In this document: positions 58,918 to 64,000 of the stretch, in pieces
Numbering within the stretch: the first letter of the stretch is position 1
Layout of the letters: every line of letters starts with the position of its first letter
Assembly: GCA_035937155.1 (NCBI GenBank)
Contig: DASYVJ010000077.1
Location: 40,406-104,405 of the forward strand
Origin: Palsa-870 sp035937155
Lineage (GTDB): Bacteria > Chloroflexota > Dormibacteria > Dormibacterales > Dormibacteraceae
Reading direction: 5' to 3'
Length of the DNA: 64,000 nt
Made by a program: the position numbers and the translations under genes
Notes under the pieces: model-generated
What the model was told of the DNA's origin: nothing
Database searches by the model: none
The model's input: the letters and a program-made list of their open reading frames with translations, nothing else

Positions 58918-59736
58918 CTAGCGCTTACGCGCTCGCCAGATCTCGTCGGACGGCCAGCGCTTCGCCCACTTCGCCGGCACCCACTGGTAGTACGGGTGAT
59001 TGACCGCGTCGTCCGGGGCGAAGATCTCGCGGAAGTCGACGACGTCGAAGCCGGTCTTGAGCAAGAGCTGGAACATGTCGGATCCGCTGATGTGAAATAC
59101 GGTCTCCGGTTTGCCCTCGTCCGTCCAGTCGAACCGGTGCATGCCTTTCTGGGGCCGGACCAGGCGCTCGCCCAGGTCCCCGTCGTCGGGTGAGCACAGG
59201 ATTTGAAGCGTGCTGTTGCGCATGAAAAGCAGCTCACCGCCGGGGCGCAGCAGGCGCGCTGCCTCAGGGATCCAGCGGTAGGGGTCGCACCAGAGTGACG
59301 CGCCGTACTCTGAAAACGCGAGATCGAACGTGGCATCGGGCAGCGGGACATCCTCCGCGTTCGCCTCGAGGAGCTCCAGTCCTAGCCCGAACTCCCGGTC
59401 GAGCTCGCGCGCGGTATCGAGCTGTGCGGGCGTGATGTCGACTCCTACAACGCGATGTGCGCCCAGCTTCTTGAGCCATGCGGCCCAATACGCGGTGCCG
59501 CATCCGAGCTCGATCACATCGAGCCCTAGGACCTCTGGCAGCGCTTTGAGGTCGGCCTCGGGCACTTTGAAGGGGCCCCAATGTGGCTCCTGACTCCATG
59601 ACTCCCGTGCGCTCCCGCCCGTGTAGCGAGCGTTGGATTTGGTCCAGGCCGCCCGATTGTGCACGAGATAGTCCGGCGCGGCGGTCTTCTTCGTCGGTTT
59701 CTTAGCCGGCGGTTTTCTGGCCGCCGTTTTAGGCAT
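58918..59736 (-). CDS. SAM-dependent methyltransferase, class I (tandem copy A)
   Basis: 272 residues, close paralogue of 58110-58907 (same motif I VIELGCGTAYWAAWLKKLGAHRVVGVDITPAQL, NAEDVPLPDATFDLAFSEYGASLWCDPYRWIPEAARLLRPGGEL, and C terminus YYQWVPAKWAKRWPSDEIWRARKR). Differs by a Lys-rich N terminus (KTAARKPPAKKPTKKTAAPDYL). Its ATG 59736 overlaps the stop of the upstream dehydrogenase by 8 bases. Tandem duplication obvious at DNA level (>70% by eye). Confidence 0.85.
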   Translation of the reverse strand: MPKTAARKPPAKKPTKKTAAPDYLVHNRAAWTKSNARYTGGSARESWSQEPHWGPFKVPEADLKALPEVLGLDVIELGCGTAYWAAWLKKLGAHRVVGVDITPAQLDTARELDREFGLGLELLEANAEDVPLPDATFDLAFSEYGASLWCDPYRWIPEAARLLRPGGELLFMRNSTLQILCSPDDGDLGERLVRPQKGMHRFDWTDEGKPETVFHISGSDMFQLLLKTGFDVVDFREIFAPDDAVNHPYYQWVPAKWAKRWPSDEIWRARKR

Positions 59737-61015
59737 CCGTGGTTGCCGCCTCGAGGAGCGACGCGAATTTGCGCTGCACGGCTTCGCGCCTGGTTGGCAC
59801 GTGCTCGCTGGGCCAAATGCCCTTCGGGGCCTGGTAGCCCGTAAGGATCTGTCGCGCGACCGAGACGCGGTGGACTTCGTCGGGTCCGTCGTAAAAACGT
59901 GCTGCGCGTGCGTGGCGGTACATCTCTTCGAGCGGCAAGTCGGATGAGTATCCGAGCGAGCCGTGGATCTGGATCGCGCGGTCGATCACGTCGTGCAGGA
60001 CCTTCGCGCCGAAGAACTTGATGAGCGAAATCTCCTTACGCGCGGCAGCGGCGCCCTCAGTGTCGATGACCCATGCCGCGTGCAGCGTCATGAGGCGCGC
60101 CGCTTGCATCTCCGCAGCTGAGTCGGCGATCCAGTTCTGCACCGTTTCGTGGCTCGCGAGCTTCTTGCCGAACGCCTCACGCTGAAGCGAGCGCTCGCAC
60201 AGCATGTCGAAGGCTCGGCGCGCCTGGCCGAGCCAGCGCATGCAGTGGTGGATGCGCCCTGGTCCGAGCCGGGCCTGCGCGATCAGGAAACCCTGCCCTC
60301 GTTTGCCGACGAGATTGTCCTTGGGCACGTGCACGTTGTTGTAGAGGATCTCGGCGTGACCGTAGCCGAATCGTTCGCCTCCCCCCATGGTCGGGATATT
60401 GCGCAGCTTCTTGAGCCCGAGGGCGTCCCCGGGCACGATGATCATCGACGCGCGGTCGTACGGCCCTGCATCGGGGTCGGTCACGACCATCGCGATCAGA
60501 AAGTCGGCGATCATCCCGTTGGACGTGAACCACTTGTGGCCGTTGATCACCCACTCGTCGCCGTCGAGGACGGCGGTGCTGGAGAGCAGCGTCGGGTCTG
60601 AACCGGCGGTGTTCGGCTCGGTCATCGAAAACGCGGAGCGCATCTTTCCGTCCAGGAGCGGGTAGAGCCAGCGCTTCTTCTGTGCCTCGGTTCCAAAGTG
60701 GGCGAGGACCTCGGAGTTGCCGGAGTCGGGAGCCTGGTTGCCGAAGACGATGGGACCCCACATCGAAGCGCCCTCGATCTCGTGCATCAGGCCAAGCTTC
60801 ACCTGGCCGTAGCCTTGGCCGCCAAGCTCAGGTGGAAGGTGCGTGGCCCACAGCTTCTGCTGTTTGACCTCCTGCTGTAGAGGACTGATCGCGCGCATGA
60901 ACCCGGCCTCGTCGGCCTGAAGCACCTCGAGCGGGTAGACCTCGTCGCGCATGAAGCCGCGCATCCACTCGAGCTTGGCTTCGAACTCCGGCTCCGTCGA
61001 GAAATCCCAAGTCAT
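59729..61015 (-). CDS. Acyl-CoA dehydrogenase, ACAD10/11-type
   Basis: 428 residues. Motifs: HLPPELGGQGYGQVKLGLMHE, FSMTEPNTAGSDPTLLSSTAV, WFTSNGMIADFLIAMVVTD, EFGKKLASHETVQNWIADS-type (here EAFGKKLASHETVQNW), IQIHGSLGYSSDLPLEEMYRHARAARFYDGPDEVHRVSVARQIL. The catalytic Glu loop of short-chain enzymes (YEGT) is here YDGPDEVHR, as in ACAD11-like enzymes. A kinase-like APH gene directly upstream (9-base gap) makes the pair resemble the two domains of ACAD10/11, which act on 4-hydroxy-acyl-CoA. Confidence 0.9.
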   Translation of the reverse strand: MTWDFSTEPEFEAKLEWMRGFMRDEVYPLEVLQADEAGFMRAISPLQQEVKQQKLWATHLPPELGGQGYGQVKLGLMHEIEGASMWGPIVFGNQAPDSGNSEVLAHFGTEAQKKRWLYPLLDGKMRSAFSMTEPNTAGSDPTLLSSTAVLDGDEWVINGHKWFTSNGMIADFLIAMVVTDPDAGPYDRASMIIVPGDALGLKKLRNIPTMGGGERFGYGHAEILYNNVHVPKDNLVGKRGQGFLIAQARLGPGRIHHCMRWLGQARRAFDMLCERSLQREAFGKKLASHETVQNWIADSAAEMQAARLMTLHAAWVIDTEGAAAARKEISLIKFFGAKVLHDVIDRAIQIHGSLGYSSDLPLEEMYRHARAARFYDGPDEVHRVSVARQILTGYQAPKGIWPSEHVPTRREAVQRKFASLLEAATTDA

Positions 61016-61024
61016 ATGAGCCTC

Positions 61025-62008
61025 CTAAACACCCCGATCGAGGAGCCGGATGCCCTCGTCGATCATGCCAACGATGGTAGCCGTCATCCCTTCGCCTTCG
61101 TACATGGGATCCGGCCGCTTGCCGCGGCGGTGAAGCATGAGGTTGTAGCCCAAGATGGACGCGTACTTGTAAAGGCTCATCGCCGCGTACCATCGCATCT
61201 CCGCGGGGTCGGCACCGTACAGGCGGAAGAGATCCTCGACTGAGACGTCGATCGCGCCGCCCGGGTTGGGAGCGCCCTGATGCCGGCGGCGAATGGTCAT
61301 GACGCAGAGGCAGCCGAGGTCCAGCAGCGGCTGGCCGATCTGGGCGATCTCCCAGTCGAGGACAGCGACCACCTCCGGGCCTTGGAACAGCATGTTTCCG
61401 TAGTGATAGTCGCCGTGGACGAGTGTCGGCGCTCGCTCGACGGGAAGCTGCACGGCGATCAGGCCGCCGAGCTCGCCTGCATTGATCGTGAGCTCCTCGG
61501 GGGCGCGCTGCATGAGCATGGCCCACCGCATCATCTCGGCGTGCAGGCCGACCGATTCCTCGTCACCGATCCCGCTCTCATCCAGCGGCAGCGCGTGCAG
61601 CCGCTTCAGGACGCCAACCGCGGACGAAGCGATGTCAAGCGCTTTCTGTTCAGTCGCGACCTTCTCGATGCGCGCTCCGCCGACCGCCTCCATGAGGATG
61701 AAGGGGCGGCCGTCGATAACTGGATCTGTGCTCATCGCTGGGATCGCGGGAGTGGGGAGGCCCGCCGCGCGCAGGGCAGACATGATCCGGCCCTGCCGGA
61801 CGACGTCCGCGGGTCCGGCGATGCGGGCGCCGGGAGGCGGAAGGCGGAGCACATAACGAGACGGCCCGTCGCCGTCTTCGACGGTGACGAAATACGTGAA
61901 GCCGGAATGTCCTTCGGGTATCGGCTCGACGGCGGTCACGCGCAGGTTGGGCCGGCTGAGCTTTTCGCGGCACTGGGCCTCGAGGTCTTGCCGGATCTGG
62001 TCCGTCAC
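61025..62008 (-). CDS. APH/ACAD10-11-type phosphotransferase
   Basis: 327 residues, kinase-like fold: EGHSGFTYFVTVEDGDGPSRYVLRLPPPG (nucleotide-binding lobe), HGDYHYGNML (Brenner motif, catalytic Asp), VVAVLDWEIAQIGQPLLDLG (metal-binding DxE). It belongs to the phosphotransferase group paired with acyl-CoA dehydrogenases, whose characterised members phosphorylate the 4-hydroxy group of 4-hydroxyacyl-CoA before elimination. The GTG/ATG region at 62008 overlaps the phosphatase stop (ATGA). Same operon as the dehydrogenase at 59729. Confidence 0.88.
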   Translation of the reverse strand: MTDQIRQDLEAQCREKLSRPNLRVTAVEPIPEGHSGFTYFVTVEDGDGPSRYVLRLPPPGARIAGPADVVRQGRIMSALRAAGLPTPAIPAMSTDPVIDGRPFILMEAVGGARIEKVATEQKALDIASSAVGVLKRLHALPLDESGIGDEESVGLHAEMMRWAMLMQRAPEELTINAGELGGLIAVQLPVERAPTLVHGDYHYGNMLFQGPEVVAVLDWEIAQIGQPLLDLGCLCVMTIRRRHQGAPNPGGAIDVSVEDLFRLYGADPAEMRWYAAMSLYKYASILGYNLMLHRRGKRPDPMYEGEGMTATIVGMIDEGIRLLDRGV

Positions 62009-62514
62009 TCTAGGTGTGCGGTGTCGCTGAGCGCGCCGACCATCCGGCGATCGCCAAGCGCTCTCACGACGCTGATGCTCGTGTAGTAGGGAAGCACGCG
62101 CAGCTGGCCAGGCTCGAGGCGGAGGACGTCGCTGAGGTACGCGATGATCGCCGCGCCGTGACTGACGGCCACGATCCGCTGCCCAGCATGTCGCTCGACC
62201 ATTTCATCGACAGCTTCGCGCATTCGTTCGATGACGCCTGAGGGCGGTTCCTGTAGATCAATCGACCCATCTTCGTTCACGACGAGCTTCATCTCGACGA
62301 GGCGATCGTCAACGTTTACATCACCGCCGATCGCCTTCGCGGTCTCCATGGCGCGCCTGAATGGACTCGAGTAAACGGCTGCCGGCCGCGCGCGCCGCAC
62401 GCGCTTGGCGAGGCGCTCGGCCTGCTCGCGACCGAGTGAGCTGAGTGCGGGATCGGTCGCGTCAACGATGTCCTGATAGCAATCCGCGTGCCGGACAAGC
62501 CACATCTCGGTCAC
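62005..62514 (-). CDS. Histidine phosphatase family protein
   Basis: 169 residues. Catalytic MWLVRHADCYQDI (RHA in place of RHG), SSLGREQAERLAKRV, VYSSPFRRAMETAKAIG, and distal His VAVSHGAAIIAYL. 2,3-bisphosphoglycerate-mutase-like fold; specificity unknown, possibly a metabolite phosphatase working with the kinase next to it. GTG 62514 chosen: GAAGG 4 bases upstream and the product begins TEMWLVRHAD; the frame open to 62598 would run into the divergent promoter. Confidence 0.85.
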   Translation of the reverse strand: MTEMWLVRHADCYQDIVDATDPALSSLGREQAERLAKRVRRARPAAVYSSPFRRAMETAKAIGGDVNVDDRLVEMKLVVNEDGSIDLQEPPSGVIERMREAVDEMVERHAGQRIVAVSHGAAIIAYLSDVLRLEPGQLRVLPYYTSISVVRALGDRRMVGALSDTAHLE

Positions 62515-62592
62515 ACCTTCGACCCCGATCAAAAAGGTGGCCTCGAGAGCGCGCATGGCCCGGGTGATTTGTTCCGAGCCGGCTGCCACGGC

Positions 62593-62598
62593 TAACAT
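62593..62598 (+). promoter_or_regulatory. Putative -10 box (TAACAT)
   Basis: TAACAT 8 bases before ATG 62607, in the spacer between the divergent phosphatase and lipoprotein genes. Confidence 0.35.
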
Positions 62599-62606
62599 TC
62601 GACCAC

Positions 62607-63119
62607 ATGCTCCGGGTCGCGGGCATCGTCGCCCTCATCGTCCTAGCCACCGCCTGCGGACAGACTCCTGTCAAAACCGTGCCTTCGCCGTCGCCGGTGA
62701 TCCTGCAAGGGAACTGGACGGAGGGCCTCACGCTCACGGGTGAAGTGCCGGGCCAGATGACGGGGATAGTTCCGGATACGCCTGGGCAGCAAAGCCAATG
62801 CACGGGTTCAAAGACGCGGGTCGGAGAACGATGGGCGAACACTATCTATGGGACGATTGACGCCGCCGGCCAGGTTTGGGGGATCGTGTTCAGTATCGAT
62901 AACTTCAGCGGTCCGGGCACCTACCTCGACCAGGCAATCAAAGTCGAGATGCACAGCGTGGATGTTGCGAAGGTGTGGCAAAGCGGAGTCGGGGACAGAG
63001 TCACATTCACCATTGATCGCAGTCAGCAATCGGGCACTGTTGATGCATCGTTGACCAGCGCCACCTTGGGCAAGGTCAACGCGCAACACATCACAGGCCG
63101 TTGGAACTGCCGCGGCTGA
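62607..63119 (+). CDS. Putative lipoprotein, 170 aa
   Basis: Signal peptide MLRVAGIVALIVLATACGQ with lipobox LATAC (Cys 17 would be lipidated). Mature part is small, Thr/Ser-rich and beta-like, with GRWNCRG at the end and an internal QCTGS, so one disulfide is possible. Family not recognised; probably an extracytoplasmic binding or structural protein. Followed after four bases by a thioesterase gene. Confidence 0.72.
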   Translation: MLRVAGIVALIVLATACGQTPVKTVPSPSPVILQGNWTEGLTLTGEVPGQMTGIVPDTPGQQSQCTGSKTRVGERWANTIYGTIDAAGQVWGIVFSIDNFSGPGTYLDQAIKVEMHSVDVAKVWQSGVGDRVTFTIDRSQQSGTVDASLTSATLGKVNAQHITGRWNCRG

Positions 63120-63123
63120 CGAG

Positions 63124-63543
63124 ATGGAAGTCAGCTTCGACGGTCACTGCTTCGGTTGCGGCCCGCTCAATCTCGACGGACTGCGCCTGACATTTGTGCC
63201 GGGCCCGAATGGCTCGGTGGCGGAGTTCGAGGTGCCCGATCGATTTCAGAGCTGGGCGGGCATGGTCCACGGCGGTGTGGTCGCGCTGATGCTGGACGAA
63301 GCCGTCGGCTGGGCGGCATGGCACGCGGGGCACCCGGGGGTGACGGGCCGGCTGCAGGTGAGCTACCGCCGACCGCTCAAGCTGGGCGAACGGGTCCGGA
63401 TCGTGGGGAAGGTCGAGAAAGTCAGACGCACTCTGGTCTATGCAACTGCCGTCGTTGAAAACCGAGATGACGGCTCGCGCATCGCCGACGCGACGGCGAC
63501 GCTGATGATGGCTGACACCACGGTGGAAGTGGCGGCCCAGTAG
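63124..63543 (+). CDS. PaaI-like hotdog thioesterase
   Basis: 139 residues, single hotdog domain: CFGCGPLNLDGLRLTF (typical Cys-rich opening), GMVHGGVVALMLDEAVGWAAW (HGG catalytic/helix motif), YRRPLKLGERVRIVGKV and ATATLMMADT. Hydrolyses acyl-CoA esters. Start ATG 63124 follows the lipoprotein stop by four bases; the N-terminal CFGCG motif matches the YbgC/PaaI relatives with ~140 residues. Last protein gene before the tRNA. Confidence 0.88.
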   Translation: MEVSFDGHCFGCGPLNLDGLRLTFVPGPNGSVAEFEVPDRFQSWAGMVHGGVVALMLDEAVGWAAWHAGHPGVTGRLQVSYRRPLKLGERVRIVGKVEKVRRTLVYATAVVENRDDGSRIADATATLMMADTTVEVAAQ

Positions 63544-63691
63544 AACGTCGGTTCGGGTGTTTTGAGCGACTCGGACCACGGCTTCTTGCGTTAGAGATAT
63601 AGAACCTAACCCCCCCGACGGAGGTCCGGATTCGTCCGGACCTCCACGAAATACCGGGGAGCCCAATAGAGGCGGGTAGAGTCACTCTCAC
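63544..63691. other. Intergenic segment holding a UUCG-capped hairpin
   Basis: No gene seen in 63544-63691. It contains the perfect inverted pair GGAGGTCCGGA (63620-63630) and TCCGGACCTCC (63635-63645) joined by TTCG, a very stable tetraloop. With no T-run after it, a terminator role for the thioesterase gene is possible but unproven. Confidence 0.55.
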
Positions 63692-63830
63692 GTCGGGCGC
63701 GCTACTAGGCACTCTCTGCCATCAGCGTCTACCGCAGGGCCCCGATAGAATCAAAGGCAAGTCGGGCGCGCTGTTTGGCACTACGGTGTCATCAGCGTCT
63801 CGCGGAGGGCCCCGATAGAATCAAAGGCAA
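63692..63830 (+). repeat. Two tandem ~70-base copies of the tRNA-Pro upstream/5' region
   Basis: Unit 1 63692-63760 and unit 2 63761-63830 share start GTCGGGCGCGCT, the middle CATCAGCGTCT, and identical last 26 bases (GGGCCCCGATAGAATCAAAGGCAA core). The true tRNA follows with GTCGGGGGCTGGCGCAGTTTGGCA, whose start the units imitate (GTCGGGCGCGCTGTTTGGCA in unit 2). TAGAAT at 63746-63751 and 63816-63821 are -10 candidates. Confidence 0.75.
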
Positions 63831-63832
63831 GT

Positions 63833-63909
63833 CGGGGGCTGGCGCAGTTTGGCAGCGCGCACGGTTCGGGACCGTGAGGCCCCGGGTTCAAATCCCGGGC
63901 CCCCGACCA
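63833..63909 (+). tRNA. tRNA-Pro (anticodon CGG)
   Basis: 77 bases with full cloverleaf: acceptor CGGGGGC (63833-63839)/GCCCCCG (63899-63905), D arm GCGC/GCGC, anticodon stem CACGG/CCGTG with loop TTCGGGA and anticodon CGG (63867-63869), T stem CCGGG/CCCGG with loop TTCAAAT, discriminator A, encoded CCA (63907-63909). A -10-like TAGAAT at 63816-63821 lies 11 bases upstream. Confidence 0.97.
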
Positions 63910-64000
63910 ATTTCTGAATTCAGAGTTGCCACCCCGGTCTTTGAGCAGGCCTCGACCCGGTACCTCGTGCTGCCCCGTTAACGTATAGATGTGTCAGCAG
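63910..64000. other. Sequence downstream of tRNA, no recognised feature
   Basis: 91 bases to the window end. CTGAATTCAG (63915-63924) is a perfect 10-base palindrome, too short to judge. No gene start can be supported. Confidence 0.4.

Noticed and set aside
63692..63830. Two extra tRNA-Pro genes
   Set aside because: Only the first bases resemble the tRNA; no anticodon or T arm can be folded.

Overview
The window is GC-rich, gene-dense bacterial chromosome: about 75 protein genes and one tRNA, mostly co-directional and overlapping as NTGA (start codon fused to the preceding stop). GTG and TTG starts are common. No phage, transposase, plasmid or CRISPR array was seen. The gene content (LCP cell-wall ligase, DtxR-type regulator, F420-type nitroreductase-like protein, E. 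coli-type fumarate reductase, several acyl-CoA dehydrogenases, propionyl-CoA carboxylase and B12 mutases, system I cytochrome c maturation) suggests a heterotrophic Terrabacteria-like soil organism, for example Dormibacterota/Chloroflexota or a deep actinobacterial relative. The sequence alone does not fix the phylum.

Layout. 1-6.5 kb: acyl-CoA/propionyl-CoA catabolism (3-hydroxyacyl-CoA dehydrogenase end, methylmalonyl-CoA epimerase, mutase catalytic subunit, VOC protein, carboxyltransferase beta, sucC, sucD). 6.5-13.7 kb: small membrane protein, acetyltransferase, three acyl-CoA dehydrogenases, a double-hotdog thioesterase and a beta-propeller protein. 13.7-16.8 kb: proline-rich/DUF4190/DUF4013 membrane proteins and LCP ligase. 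16.7-19.8 kb: meaB, a second mutase catalytic subunit and a separate B12-binding subunit. 19.8-26.2 kb: RDD protein, L25, MscS, NDK-like protein, RarA, zinc-ribbon/degenerate GGDEF protein, histidine phosphatase, GH1 glycosidase. 26.2-32.6 kb: cytochrome c maturation (TlpA/CcmG-like, CcmE with Cys in place of His, CcmF, truncated CcmI-like ORF, CcmA, B, C, D) followed by an FAD reductase that apparently starts with CTG. 32.7-38.5 kb: Nudix, ZIP transporter with divergent DtxR regulator, MscL, dehydrogenase, M23 peptidase. 38.5-45.4 kb: acyl-reductase/HAD fusion, zinc dehydrogenase, LarA-like protein, lipoprotein and PlsC acyltransferase, a possible lipid pathway. 45.5-52.2 kb: F420-type protein, DUF1028, IF-1, cyclase, MFS pump with MarR, degenerate PfkB protein, dipeptidase. 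52.2-58 kb: D-amino-acid-oxidase-like protein, frdABCD, persulfide dioxygenase-rhodanese. 58-63.5 kb: twin methyltransferases, ACAD10/11-type dehydrogenase with its kinase partner, phosphatase, lipoprotein, thioesterase. 63.8 kb: tRNA-Pro(CGG), preceded by two tandem copies of its upstream/5' region.

Metabolically, acyl-CoA dehydrogenases and 3-hydroxyacyl-CoA dehydrogenase feed propionyl-CoA and succinyl-CoA into sucCD and the Frd-type complex. The most distinctive non-genic features are two families of interspersed palindromes. One is a GC-rich double hairpin that has been read into the ends of coding sequences (sucC, the ccmI remnant, frdD). The other is a 120-245 bp foldback element with the apex CGCATCAACGGATGCG. 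A TANNNT box 4-12 bases upstream of many start codons indicates widespread leaderless transcription.
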